DNA of 64,000 bases, from the NCBI GenBank assembly GCA_036937835.1, contig CM072880.1, forward strand, positions 14,080,501 through 14,144,500. Reading direction: 5' to 3'. The stretch comes from Pampus argenteus. Its lineage: Eukaryota > Chordata > Actinopteri > Scombriformes > Stromateidae. Within the stretch, counting starts at the first letter, position 1, and each line of letters begins with the position of its first letter. The notes below the pieces were generated by a model, which saw only the letters and a list, made by a program, of their open reading frames with translations, had not been told where the DNA came from and made no database searches. Positions 25,053-39,336 of this stretch are shown here, piece after piece. A program made the translations under genes and the position numbers.

Positions 25053-27255
25053 CTGCATTGGGAGAAAAGGAAACGAGACGGTCAGTGTGGCAGCGGGAGG
25101 TATGAGTGTAGGCATCATATGAAAGACTCACGCATTGAAACAGATGTGTATACGTACGCAGATTAAATATATTTGAATGCACTGTTGTGCCGTACGTGTG
25201 TAGGCATACGCACTGTATATGTATATGTTACTCACTTATTTTTGATCTATGTCTGCTCTTATTGTTTCTTTCTCTCCCTCAGAGGTGCACATCCACACTC
25301 ACATACTAGCACTGGCAGCAAAAGGAAACATTGAGGCAATAAAGCATCCCCCCCCCCCCGCCTCCATCCTTTATTTCCCACTTTTGTTCCAGCTTTTCCT
25401 GTTGTTGGAATTGTCCAAAATAAGAAACAACCTTAAAAACTCAATGTCAGTTCCACTTTTTCATCGGTTGAAAAGTTCAATATGAACTTGCTTTTGTTTA
25501 TTTTTTTCTTTTGACTAAACAGATGGCACACATGGCCTCGGGGGGGCTTTCCACCCACAGATCTTCGCTGCCTGTAAACAATCAATTTCTGGAGTAAAGT
25601 GCATGTGTGTTTGCTAAACAGAAGTTTTCAAAAGATGTACTCGGGATAAATTGTCTCTGTGGCTGCTGTGTTGGGTATGCCAGCATTTTATTATTGAGAG
25701 ACTATAAATGAAATTGAACTGTTCTGAAATGACCTTATCCGCTCAAAAGAACTGAATTTGAGGTAAGTGGAGTGAACAGGCTTGGCTGTGTATCAGGTGA
25801 TGTCATGAGAAGGGTTTCCAGTAGAAAACAATTGGTGCCGGTCCACAAATGTCCCGGACAAACGGGAGAAATTCCAGTCAAATATTATCTGTGTTTATTG
25901 ATATTAAAAACAATTGATAGGCAGGCTATATAGAGAATGACATCATCAAGGTATATAGATTTATAATAGGCTACTTTTGCTTATAAATTACAATAGACTC
26001 TACGCTAATTTAAAAATAAATAAATATGATGTGTGGAGCTTAGTCCTAGCTTATAAGCTTTAGGCCTTGATATTCCCATATTTAATAAAACAGTAAGCCT
26101 ATCTGGCTCATAACATTTCAATTACGGCGTGCTGCTGCCGACTTTAAATCAAATATAATATCTGTTCGCTATAGGGCTTTACTTCAGATAAAATAAAATA
26201 GAATAAAAATTCTTTGAAAACGAGCAAAAAATAAATAAATAAATAACCATAACTTATTGCTGGCTCTCATTTTACTTCTTATGCTTTTTTCACAGAAGTG
26301 AAGCATGCAGCTGCTGACTTAAAATGAAAGGTAGCAAGAGTTTTCTCTACAACTTGGATTGCGCAGAAACCTTGTGACCCTGTCCTCCCCGAGGCGACTG
26401 TGCTACGCGGTATCGAAACGATTCTGACCAAGGTTCGCGGGTGACAGTGAGTGAAACAGGGTGCGTGGGTTGGCAGTCCTATGGCTGAATCTGAAACCCC
26501 CACACAATGACATGCTGAAAATCCATAAGGCCTTCCGGGGTACACTAACCCCTCTTATAAAAAAGGAATGAATATTTCAAATTCAATTTAAAGAGAACCA
26601 GACTGGGGTAGATGATGGTTTCAAGATTAAGAAGAAGGGAGGTGGAGAGAGCACAAAACCAGCGAGCGAGTGGGGTTCCTTCCAAACACAATAGAGTCCT
26701 GGAGTGCAACTGATGGAGAGCAGTAGCACAGCTTGTTGCTCAGTTCTGCTCTTCAGCATGGCTGTCATCCACTAAACTAGAGGGTACAATGAAGGTCAGG
26801 CCCATACAGAGTGTAATCAAGCTGGGTTATATGCATCAAAGACCCCTTTACTAATGCACCAGAAAAGGCCCCCCAGATTTAAACTCCTCAAACACAACCG
26901 CACAGTGCTTGAAACCCTTTGAACTAACATTGATCATGTGACGAACTCTAAACACATTCACGGCGGAGTCATCGAAACGTCAAAACAAACTCGAGCGGCT
27001 TGGCTACCTTTCTGAGAGTGTCTTTCATCAGACGAGTGAAAGAGAAAGGAGGAAGGAGAAGAAAAGCACAGCTGATGCAAGTGGAGTAATTAATAGCTGA
27101 AAAATGATTGATTGAAAACAAGAGTTGACAGCATTGGCTGGATGAATGATTGACTGACTCAACTGGCAGGCTGGATGACTGGATTAGAGTTGTGTGCTGG
27201 CAGCTAAGGCCATTTGGCAGAAGAGCCATGGCTGACTAACTTAGCTCATGTCATG

Positions 27256-27944
27256 CGCTGCTGCTGATGTTACTGCTGCTGCTGTTACTATTGTTGCTGC
27301 TGCTGTTACTGCTGCTGATGTCACTGATGCTGATGTTACTGCTGCTGTTGCTGCTGCTGCTGTTACTGCTGCTGCTGTTACTGATGCTGATGTTACTGCT
27401 GCTGTTGCTGCTGCTGCTGTTACTGATGCTGATGTTACTGCTGCTGTTGCTGCTGCTGCTGTTACTGCTGCTGCTGTTACTGATGCTGCTGTTACTGCTG
27501 CTGATGTTACTATTGTTGCTGCTGATGTCGCTGCTGCTGCTGTTACTGCTGCTGATGTTACTGCTGCTGCTGTTACTATTGTTGCTGCTGATGTCACTGA
27601 TGCTGCTGTTACTGCTGCTGCTGTTACTGATGCTGATGTTACTGATGCTGATGTTACTATTGTTGCTGCTGATGTCACTGCTGCTGCTGTTACTGCTGCT
27701 GATGTTACTGCTGCTGATGTTACTGCTGCTGATGGTACTATTGTTGCTGCTGATGTCACTGATGCTGCTGTTACTGCTGCTGCTGTTACTGATGCTACTG
27801 CTGCTGCTGTTACTATTGTTGCTGCTGATGTCACTGATGCTGCTGTTACTGCTGCTGATGTTACTGCTGCTGTTACTGCTGCTGATGTTACTGCTGCTGT
27901 TACTATTGTTGCTGCTGCTGTTACTGCTGCTGCTGCTGCTGTTA

Positions 27945-27976
<32 letters not shown>

Positions 27977-28437
27977 GTTACTATTGTTGCTGCTGCTGTT
28001 ACTGCTGCTGCTGCTGCTGTTACTATTGTTGCTGCTGCTGTTACTGCTGCTGCTGCTGCCGTTACTATTGTTGCTGCTGCTGTTACTGCTGCTGCTGCTG
28101 CTGTTACTATTGTTGCTGCTGCTGTTACTATTGTTGCTGCTGCTGTTACTGCTGCTGATGTCACTGATGCTGATGTTACTGCTGCTGATGTCACTGATGC
28201 TACTGCTGCTGTTGCTGTTACTGCTGCTGATGTTGCTTTTACCGTTACTGCTGCTGCTACTGCTTCTGTTGTTACTACTGTTGTTGTTGCTGCTACTGCT
28301 TCTGTTGTTGCTGCTACTGCTTCTGTTGTTACTACTGTTGTTGTTGCTGCTACTGCTTCTGTTGTTACTACTGCTGCTGCTGCTGCTACTGCTGTTATTG
28401 CTGCTGCTGCTACTGTTGTTGCTGCTGCTGCTGCTGC
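27256..28437. repeat. 1.18-kb imperfect trinucleotide array (CTG/CAG-rich)
   Basis: Nearly every triplet in the plus-strand register is GCT, GTT, ACT, GAT or ATT, in shifting higher-order blocks such as GTT-ACT-GCT-GCT and ATT-GTT-GCT. Because no stop triplet fits the pattern, long frames stay open on both strands: poly-Leu and Ala/Val/Thr on plus, Ala/Thr/Val on minus. They have no splice, start or homology support and are repeat artefacts. In MPP7 transcription sense the array is CAG/CAA/TAA-like. Small breaks (gtc, tct, ccg, ttttacc) show it is old and interrupted, with TCT/TGT-rich variation near the right end. Confidence 0.97.
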
Positions 28438-30014
28438 CTGGCAGTCAGATAGATGGAGTGTCATTTGCCACTTTTAACCCTCTGCTTTCCATTAGGAGGT
28501 GATTCTAGGGGTCGGGTCTCAGAGATCTTTGAGCAGACACACAGGATATATCAAGATGATATCCTGCCCTGTTCTTTAGCGCACAGCACAGATACTGCGT
28601 AGTGTTAGCGCCTCATATCTCAGTGTTTCAAAAGTTCTGTGGTAAAGAAAGAATTCCAACAAAGAAGAGAAGAATCCACTGAACAAGAGAGGTTTTACAC
28701 ACAACACATGTGCGCCAGTCTCATTACAGCAACCCCTGTGGTTTTACTCAAGCTTGGTGTGTAATATCGTCCCTGGTATGTGATCATTCAGTGCCTGGTT
28801 CTGGGGTCCTCATCACCCGAAATCCTTCCTTTCTAGCAAACACAAGCCTGCCTGAGGGCAACTGGCTCCCTTAGTCATTTACAACTTGGAACTCCCAACT
28901 GAACATCTCACGTAATATATAAGACTTAAAGGAACATGGGATGAGGTGGAGGGTGTAGGAAGGGCAGCTAAAGTGTGTGTATGTGGGGGGTGGGGGGTAT
29001 GGTAATGCCATTACTATTGGCAGTGCTGACATGCTGGTAGGAGGGGATGAAGGGAATGAGGGAAGTAAGGGGAGAGGAAGAGTCCCAACGAATTATTCTC
29101 CTCAGGTGTGAAGTCTCCCCTCCTGTCTGCACTACCAGTCATTCAATAGCCCAGTTATCCGATAGCACATTATGGGAAACACATCAATTCCATTAGCTGA
29201 TCAGAAATAATAATACATATGACAAGCTGCCACTGTGTTCACCTCCCGGGGTCACTGTGTCAGGCTGAACCCTGTGACCCTGAGAAAATCCAGTTTTAAA
29301 CAACAACAGAAAGCGGCTGTGGAGGAGCCAAGAGCTAAACAAGGACTCTGCAAAGCTGAAATTAAATATAAGAATGTATGGGTGGACGAGCAAGGAGACG
29401 AAATGGATACAGAACGAGAGAGAGGGGAAATGAGCCAAAAAAACAACCACAGCGGTGGTAAAATCACTGTGTGTGGACACTATAAAAAGTGGAGAGAGAA
29501 ATAAATCCAGAGCCAGATGCATAGACACATCTATAGATGTGTAACAGCAGAAACCATGTCCAGGACAGACAGAGAGAGAGACAAAATGAGAAAGGGGGGA
29601 AGAAGAAGAAAGAAAACAAGATTGCGCCAACTCTTCACCACTAAAGGGTGGACACACTTGTTTCTTGCAGGGCTGGTCTTCATTTGATTTGTTTTGGCTA
29701 TACTATTCTGGACCCTCTCGTGTGGCGGCTGTGTGTAGCGGATCTGGCAACGTCTTGTAGTGGACCACTAGGTTCTGTTGTGGCTAGCGCTGGACCAGCC
29801 TAGCCCAAAGGTCCTGAAGACCGGCGCGATGTTGCACAGGATGACCGAAACAGTCTTCAGAGAAATCAGAGAGGCCAGGGCCTCCGAAGCTTCCTGTATG
29901 GAGGAAGTGACCACTTTAAATGCCAAACAGCACTTCCCCTCTCACGCCCACACCTCCACAGCGGTTAGAGAAAATAACAGTGTTTTTCACGGATCCCTTT
30001 AATGTAATACACAC

Positions 30015-30035
30015 ACAAAAAAAAAAAAAAAAAAT
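30015..30035 (+). repeat. Poly(A) tract
   Basis: A homopolymer run after acacacac. No retroposon body is recognised upstream. Confidence 0.75.
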
Positions 30036-32139
30036 CCCAGACAATGAAATCCATTAAACATGATATGCATCAAATTGCTACTCGCATAAGTCAAAAACCT
30101 CAGGGGTTTATCTAGAGCACTACAAGACAAGGAAATTACAGGGACTAATCTAACATAGAGTTTGCATGGTTGTAAAATATGACCCTCGCAATGACACTGT
30201 AACTTCGGCAGTGTTTACTTACACGCCACACAGAGGGTATATCAACCGCTGGGAGACAAATTTATCAGCCTGTCCATAATTTTACATGTTGGACTGTGTA
30301 GCACGGATGCTGAGGGACCCGACATTCATCTTGTAACTAAAGTGCATGCAGAAAGACAAACTGTCCGTCTGTCTGTCTGGTGGAAATGAACTTGTTCGAA
30401 TACAGGAAATGAACACTGGGTTTCGACTTCATTTCCTCCCCCTGTACTTTCTCACCGGTGTCATTGACCTCCCTCATATATCTTTCAGGAATATTATAGA
30501 GAGCACAATGTTCATGAGGCTCGCCAGACAGCAGGGGTTGAGAAATGTGACAACATGTGGGAATTGTTTTTTTTTAAAGCAGGTCAGTATTTCAAACATT
30601 GCCTTGTGAACATGCTTGAGGGCCATCTGTGGAGAAAAATGGTGGCAGACATGGGTGGCAGCAAGAGAAACAGCTGTACAGTGTGTAGCCTAATCCACTC
30701 TAGGCTTCATTTACCTCCTTATTCTCGGTCCGAGAGAGAGAGAGAATGAAAGGCTGCCTCAAGAATTGCAAAGGAAGACGGACACAAGAGAGCAAAGAGG
30801 AAAATGAATTCAAGCACGAATTAGTGACACAACATCTGAGTTTCCACATGAATGACGTCTGATGTAAGCATATGTGCAGACAGAAGAAGAATAACAGCGT
30901 TTAAGACAAAGAAGAAAAGGAACACCATGAAAAGACCGGAGATGGATGACTCTCTGCGACAACAAGAAATAACAGTTACAGTCATAATGATTCCTGCACT
31001 CATGCAAACACATTTTTGCCCAAAGGGAGAAACTCTAGACAGACAGTGGGTGGAAGATGGATTTAACCAGTCAGGCGTCAAACAAAAGGAGAAGTGGTTT
31101 AGGCCGCTTGTTCGCAGCCAGGACAGAGTATGTCATCTGCTCACTGACCCAAGCAGCTTCTGTTCTGTCCTGGAGACCTTCACTTTCCTAGCAGACGGGA
31201 GCACAGAATAGCAAGGGCTGCATTGGTTCGTCTGGATTAAGTGACCATTTGACCGGTGTCTTATCACCTGCCAGACATACAATTGTATATTATTACCCGA
31301 TATATTAGCTGAGCAGAAGCTGTGATCTTAAAACATAACTTACAATGAGTCCAGCAGTGTTCTACTTGGGATATGACAGTGGTAGACTGTGGAGAGAGGT
31401 AATATAACAAGGTTGAACCAACAGCAGGGGTCTGTGTTTCATTCAAGCCCACAAGCCTCCCATTACTAGCTCCAAAGACCAAACCACTTCTCCACATTAA
31501 AAAAAAAAAAAAGAAAAAAAAGAGGTCATGAGACTGAGCCCTCCAATATTATCTTCACCGATATTTAAATGCCACGGTCTGTGAATAACTCTGATCGTTT
31601 GGGAGGGGGGAAAAAAAACAGTGAGCGGCTTGCAAAATGTTAGTTAAGGCTACACAATATGGAAAAATGACTTCAGCAAGTACAGCGGGCCAGACCAGGT
31701 GCAATCAACCATCATATATCGCCGGTTTCGCTACCGCAGACTGAACTTTGGATGGATGTCATTTGTGGCCATTGCTGAGATCATCAGGCGAGCGAAAAGG
31801 ATTCAATTTGCAGGACCTTATCAAAGTAGCATTTCAGAGCCAGGACGGGCCAAGCTTTTCAAAAGGGATTTCCTTTATTTCGCTTTATTTTCAACATGCC
31901 TCACCCTTCCTCTGCTCCGTCAAACACCTTTACACTTTAAAGGGCTGTCAACACATTGAAAACAGAGCTCAGGACAAACGTACGTAAGTCTAATCAACAT
32001 AATTGAAGGCATATAGCCCGCAGGATCCGTCAGCCACCTGTAGAGCCAGTTTTAAAAGTCACACTACAGACAAGTGAGGTTTGAGTGAGGCACCTGCAAC
32101 GGCAGTGGAATGAAGTAACTGAAATGGGAATTTGGGAGG

Positions 32140-33212
32140 GTTCAACAGGCCTTTTTCACCCTAAACCTGCTAAACACCACCAAAGCCGAGGTCGTGTGGT
32201 TCAGTAGGAAGGGTCCCAGCACATGGCTATCCTAGACCTGCATACAAATACACTTGGGTATCTGGCTAGACAGCACCCTGGTCGTTCTCACACCATATCG
32301 CCAGGTTACAGTGTAAGGTCAAGTCTAAAATTGGCTTCTGGTAGAGAATGTACTCCTGGTTCTCTCCCTCTGCTAAACTAAGACTTGTTAAAACGACAAC
32401 TCTTCCCATGTTAGACTATAGTGACGTTTATATAGGTCAGCATCCAAGGGATGCTATCCGGTTTGCTACAAATGCCTGTTTCAAAACACACCGCTGCACT
32501 CTATATTCTTGTCAACTGGCCATCCTTACACGCCTGTCGTAATATTCACTGGTTCATGCTTCACCCCCCCCACACACACACACACCAACCTACCTACCTG
32601 TGTCACTTGCTGCGAACAACATCTGCTGCCTACAACACTTGTTCTGCTCACCATATTCTGTTGAAAGTTCCCAAAAACAACTGTATTTGGACTGTCGTCA
32701 TTCCTGTCTGCTGCAGACAAAGACTGGAACAATCTGCAAAAAACACTAAAACTGGACAATTTTATCCCCAAGTCAGTTTTCAAGGGCTATTATGGACATT
32801 CTCACTGATTCATGCAGCTGTTTCCCCGATCCCCTGATATTCCCTAACCTTGTTTGTCAGCTGCTTATTGTTGTGCAATGCTCTCTTGCTGTTTTGCTTT
32901 GCCTGTTTGTCTGACTGCTTGTGTATGCTACTCCTGTTCTGTTGTTAAATTGGCTGACGCGGTCGTCTGCCATCTGCTTGCCTGTTCCTTGTGCACTAGA
33001 TGTACGTAATGCTTGTTGTCGCATGTAACACATGTCGTGGCAGTGTGTAAGCAGAGGGAATGGTTGGATATGTGCTGCTGTGTTTTTAACTTTTCACATT
33101 TCTTTTTAGCCCCTACCCTCAAGAGGCTTTGGCTTCTGCCAGGTCGCCACTGTAAATAAGAATATGTTCTTAATGACTTGCCTGGTTAAATAAAGCTTAA
33201 ATAAATAAACAA
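32140..33212 (+). mobile_element. L2-like non-LTR retrotransposon, 5'-truncated and decayed
   Basis: Conceptual fragments in shifting frames match the C-terminal part of fish L2-type reverse transcriptases: LNLLNTTKAEVVWFSR, then YLARQ/WLDSTL, LRLVKTTTLPMLDYSDVYI, a CTLY..WPSLHA..IHW stretch and PTYLCHLLRTTSAAYNT. The 3' end has gtaaataagaatatgttctt and cctggttaaataaagcttaa, the tail I recall for these LINEs. Frameshifts and stops show it is inactive. It lies antisense to MPP7. The left edge is uncertain. Confidence 0.85.
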
Positions 33213-36200
33213 AACAACCACCCCCTCTTTTCAAACTTGCAAATGATACATAATGTAAGAAAATATTGAGAGGGAGAGAAATTAAACACAGAGAAAAGAC
33301 AAAAGGAAAAAGACGATGACAGAGACGGCATTGTGCATAAAGACAGATGAGATGTGGAGGATGAAGAATATAAAGCGATGCCAGTCAAGTGTTTGTTGGA
33401 TGCAGGCATGGAAGGTCCCGGAGTCTGTGGGAAGGCTGTTTGGCAGTGGCCATCCTGAACTTCTCTTTCCCCAGATGGAGATGAAAGGCTGCTGTTTGGC
33501 CCAGTCTGAGTCGGCCGAGCTTAGATTCACTCTAACATGCTAGAGAAAACACAGAAGCCACAACAAGCCGGCCAGATCCAAATGACCTGCCACCTCTGCT
33601 TACTGTGGCAATGGAACAGCAGCAGGCTTTCTGGCACAGGTCAGCATGTTCTATCCAAAGCCGTGGCCAGCTCTTTATTACTAGCGAGTCTTCCAGGGAT
33701 ATCGGAGACACACACACACACGCTGCCAACACCACCTGAAATGCTTTCATTTTGATCGTACATTAATAGCAGCGCTTATGACTTTAAATTTACACTCCGA
33801 ATCTTTTTGTCTCAGTCTCAAAGTTGCAGGAGATTACTCTACTCATCATCCTATTGCCTGGTTGTCAAAAAGAACACATGGTCTGTAACGTTGTTTTCAG
33901 GTTCTTTCTAATGCAAGTGAGCATGTCCTACCAGCCAATGACCGATTTAGTACCCTGTGTGCTTTGGCAGGAAACAGTGGGGGATGTCATCATAAGAAAG
34001 AATTCTTCGTATTCAAACAAATAAAAAGTCATCATTCCTCTCTCTCAGTCGCACTTACTTGATTTCTTTCTTTTACATCTGCTTCCTTTGACTCCTTTTT
34101 TTTTTTTTTTTTTGCTAAAATGATGTGGAAATTTTAGTTCTGATGTAACTGGAAACAGGGAGCGCTTCCAGTGGCAACAAATCCTTGTGTTTCGGTACTG
34201 TATCACTGCAGCACAGAGCCGGCTACTGGCCAGGGACCACGACAAATGGCTGGAAGCTCCCAGAGGAGCCGCCACCCCCAGACCCCCCCAGCACCGGTGA
34301 AGTCCTCCCCCAACCTCCCCCAGCATCTCCCACGAGTCAAAACCAAAGCCAAGGCCAGATGATCAGGATTCTTGACATCAGTATGGAAAAATTTACTGTC
34401 AACCTCAACAGAAAAACACAATACGGTCATATTCTTATCATATTATTCAGAGAAATTTGCTTCTATGTATACATTTGACCTACACAAAAGTATGTGTGTG
34501 TGTGTAGAAACAATAATGCAGTATAGTCACCATAGGAATATCTGCATCTCATTACTCAGTGTCAGTATAGAGCCGTCATTTTCTCCAACAGGGGGTGGTG
34601 GAGATTGGACAGAATATGATGGCTGGAATCGCTCATTTATCACTCATGCACAAACATGCACGCATGCAGCCAGTAAGTTATTAGCAGATCTGGTAAAAGC
34701 GTTGTCCCATCGAAAGATTTCCATGTGTAGTCTTTCATGCGAGTGTCGCCCACCTCCTCCACAGCTGTGCATGGCTGAACCACCCTTATCTTTAAATGCT
34801 GTGCGGGGGCTGTAAACCCTGATAGAACATGCAGGTACAGCTTGGAATAACACAGTTAACTTTAATAGGGTTAATAAAAGGGCATCGGGTCTTAAGAAGT
34901 GCCTGTTCGAGAGCGTGGTTGCATGGTTTTGAGCTGGTCTCGGGTGTATAGTTTAAAGGGCACCATGCGGTGACGGTAATGGAACACTGGTGAAGGCTTG
35001 TCAGCAAGCTGTTGACTAGGCTAGTGGTGCTGGGCAGGGCAGACCTGATTTCTGTAGCACACCACGACCACTTCAGTTTTACACACCAATTAGTGTCTCA
35101 TTCACTGAATCGAGCAGATAGAGCAAGAGAAGTACCTGCCGCATTTTACTAAACCTAATTCAATTCATGCCATAAAATCATCTACCATGTTCTCTGAGAG
35201 TTTAGTTCATTAAAATGAATATAAGTCTCAGAAAATTAGCCATGAGCAGAAATTAAAGGCCCAGTCAATAAAGGAAGTTCTTAACAAGCAAGATATCAAC
35301 AAGCAAGAAGTTTTTAAAATGTATATATAGATATATATACAGAAATATGCTTTTTTGGATGTGTTAATTTAGTTTGTGCTAATAAAAATTTCCAGTTGAA
35401 AAGCAATCTTATAGGAGCTGGTGGACGACCTATGCATTGGCTTAACTTTAAAATACCTCTTGATATCTTATATCCATGTATACGTGGATACTAATATATA
35501 TCTACAATAAGCTTTGTCAGTCGGGGTGTATTGTGTTGTGCTTGACTCATCTTACAACATTTAAAGTCGAACTGTTCATTCCAAAGTCTTCAGCTCTCAA
35601 TCAGAAACATCACTCTATTCTCCTTCTCCCCCACAAGTGAACCCCTCCACCACAAAAGCTCAATCACACAACTCCAGAAGCAGGGAGGAAATGGGGCTAC
35701 AAGGAGCAAACACCCACTCTCACTCCAGGAGGCTCACTGACCTCTGAATGGCATAAAACAGATGTTGTACGTCTGAGGGTTTTTCGATGGGAGATCAGAG
35801 ACATTAGACAATTGGGAACTCCTCATCTGCAGACAGTGAGTCGCAGTTACTGTACAACTCTAATCAAGTGATGAGGGTAAGTTATTACTGAACTCACTGC
35901 AGAGAAATGTTCACAAACAGTATGTGGTACGTTATGAGGTGGACTGGAAATATAATTTACACCGATTTTTTTTAAAAATGACAGAAATTATACATTTTGA
36001 AATTGGTAAACTCATATTCTATGCATTTCATTCTTAAATGACAAACCCCTTTTAAACCAGCGCGAGTGTGTGCGTGTGTGTGTAGGTTTATGAATATCTT
36101 TGGCATATCTGGACATTCTATGATGTTGTAAGGGTTGGAAGAGATGTTTAGTTAAACCACAATATAAATGCAGCACAACAGACACGCACACACACAGAAT

Positions 36201-37934
36201 TACTTAACCTTGCAGCTAATGGAGTTCAGTAGGGAGATAAATGGTGTGTAGCAGACAGAGCAGTGGGCTGGGTTTGTCTGTCTGATGATCCCTGAGTGGG
36301 AGCTGAAATAAACCGAGATGAAGCGAGCCAAACTGAGCGGAGGCGTAACAGTTATCTGTCCCTGACTGAGCCCACAACAAAACTCCATCACGGTTGAGCA
36401 GGAGGAAAAATGACTAAACAGCAGCTGTCTGGATGAGACCTGAAGAACAGCTGCATAGCTTGGTTGGAAGGAGAGGGGGGGGTTACAGGAGGTTTGACTT
36501 ATCATCCCTGTAAAGCAGGCTCCCCGTTATCTGTCACGTGAAGTGTTTGCACAATTAAAAGCTAATTCACTGTCTCTTCTTGGCTGCCTTGTTAGAATGT
36601 GAATTAATGTGTGTCCGTGTATTAGATCCCAAGAATAGCAGCCGGCAAAATGTCTCATAACAGTGTCCTAAAGCCATTGGGCAGGAGCTGGAGTGGATAC
36701 ATTAAGACGAAACATTTCAAACACCAACTGCCAGGCCGGCATCATCATCTGAAACGCCGTCATTAATCTGCTTCTAAAGCATTTATGAAAAACCTTAAAG
36801 TCACACAGCGAAATGAGTCCACAGTAACCCAATCACCAGGACAGCCTCCCCAGCACTCCCCACGGCCACATTCTAAGGCCAGTTTTCCAACATTTTATTG
36901 TTTTTCAAGTTTATTTTCTAACTATTTGGTTTCATTTATTAGCCTCTAATTCACACAGAGGCCGGTTGTTTATTTGGGCTTTGACTGAGACAGAGAGAGA
37001 GAGACAGAGAGAGAAAGAGAGGTGGTATGATCTTACATGCGCCCTCCATTTGTCTGCCTACGTGTTTGCTCTCTAAACACTCCAATAATGAGCATTTTAA
37101 TAATGTATATACACGCACACACACACACACACACACAGTTACACATTCTCCTGTCCAAATCTGGTGATGAAATAGGAGAGCTGCTACTAAAGAATATTTA
37201 TATTAATGATAATATTTTCCCCCATTATGTTAAACGCCTAAGCACAGTACTTCATCTTGTGTGTTTGTGTGCGAGTGTGTGGTGAGGCTGGTGTTGAAGG
37301 CTCTGCAGATGGCAGGGCTGCTAAAGAAAAGAAGCTAAAGGTACTGGCAAGATGCTGCAATGTCTCTGTAATTATTGGCAGCCGCCGCGTGTGGAGGAGG
37401 TATTATTCGTCTCTGTGGGTTTCTGCTAGTCTGAGGTGTTGCTACCTACATGCCAAATCTCCAGAACTACGCAGAGGGCCCCGCTGGAGTTGATGTGCAC
37501 GTTGCAAAATGAAACTCGTTGTAGAGCCGTTTCACGTTCAAATCCTCTTCTGTAAATAAAGAATGTAAACATAATAACTTCCAGTTATTTAATGAACCTA
37601 TCGCACTTTTTTCCCCAATAGATTAGAATGACGGATGTGATTTTTTAAAATGTTTTTTGAATTGAATGAATAATGTGAATCAAATAATGTGGTACTGTAC
37701 TCATGTATTCACCACCGCCGCCTTCTATAATTCCAGCTGCTCAACGTGGACAATTATTAGTTTAACTGAACAATTATCTAATGTTAGCATTAATAACTGA
37801 AACTGACCCTCTGTTTTACGTCATCATTTCATTTAACTAGAATAGAAATTACAAAATTATATTGATAGATCATCCAATTTTATTCCAGTAATAAAATTGT
37901 TCAATAATAGTATTAGAATAGATGTCAGTTACAT

Positions 37935-37989
37935 CAGTGGTCCCCACTGTACCGGTACCGGTCCGCAGCCCGGGGGTTGGGGACCGGTG
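37935..37989. mobile_element. Minimal hAT-like element, 55 bp, with 8-bp target duplication
   Basis: The element begins CAGTGGTCCCCA and its other end, reverse complemented, begins CACCGGTCCCCA, so 10 of 12 terminal bases agree. It is flanked by AGTTACAT (37927-37934) and AGCTACAT (37990-37997), an 8-bp direct repeat with one mismatch, the hAT signature. The interior is only GC-rich (accggtaccggtcc). CAGTGGTCCCCAACC-type ends are familiar from vertebrate hAT elements. It has no coding capacity. Confidence 0.75.
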
Positions 37990-38519
37990 AGCTACATTAT
38001 TACATTATTCAAAGCTGTAGTAATTTATCTGAATGAAAGTAGTAAGTGTAAATAGAAAAGAGACTAACAGGGGTTTATTTGTTTAATCTACAGCATTATC
38101 ATGCTACTAAGTGGAATACTACCCCCAGTATTCACTTTGTTACACTGCCAGGCAAGACACTAGTATTAGTGACTTCACAAGCCTGGAGATCCGTGGCCTA
38201 AAGTTCATCATGTTTCACCTGCATACCCGACTTCACAGGACCATCAAGGAGGAAGCAGAGGAGATGGGCCGGAGGAGTCCTTACGTGTTTTATTTGGAAA
38301 CCCGAGTCCATGCCGGTAATTGCCCAAAATGACTCTAATCGTAATTGACGGTCTGGCTTTCTACTTTGTCTGCAGAAATTTCCAGGACGACGGGGGCTAC
38401 GGTAACCCTGTTAAAAGTCTGGACGCAGAAACACACACACTCTTTATCCATCAGAGCAGGACTTAATGTCTGTCCTCCTTTTGTCCTTTTGCTATCCTGT
38501 GCTTGTTGGGTTAAGGTCC

Positions 38520-38522
<3 letters not shown>

Positions 38523-38553
<31 letters not shown>
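38523..38553. repeat. GT microsatellite
   Basis: About 15 uninterrupted GT units after ggtcctcc, about 140 bp from the long CA tract at 38690. Confidence 0.95.
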
Positions 38554-38556
<3 letters not shown>

Positions 38557-38687
38557 ACGCAATGATGTAGCAGACCATTATGCTAAACTGAGAGGAGGAT
38601 AGTGTTCCTGAGGGGAGAGGTGGTGATTTCTGGCAGCTGTTTTAGTGTTGACAAGCTTGACGTGTTCCTCACTCTGACATGACATCA

Positions 38688-38958
<271 letters not shown>

Positions 38959-39336
38959 CATAACAGAGAGAGAGAGAGAGTATGTTATATGTATTTTGAC
39001 CCTATTTTACATTCTGTTGTGAACTGTGAGTTTTAGAAGGTCCTCTCCACTGAAACCTTTGACAAGTTAAGAAGGATAAATTTCCAACCTGAAAATCGTA
39101 CAGTGGTTGGCACAGCACCAGATAATGATAGCATTTAGTATTTTAATATACTGTGTATTTATATATGCTGTATTCATTTCAAGGCTGGGATCACATGGGT
39201 GCTTTTGTTTATGAACTGATGGACGGACAGAAAAACGTGAATCAAAGTTGTGAAATAATCTTCCAGGTTTCATCACATTATGTTTTGCATAAAACAGTGT
39301 GTTACAGACTATGCTCCTGGCTGAGGGGGTCCATAC

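Noticed and set aside
27241..28502. Three reading frames of over 400 codons (poly-Leu; Ala/Val/Thr)
   Set aside because: They exist only because the triplet array contains no stop triplets; they are open on both strands and several frames.
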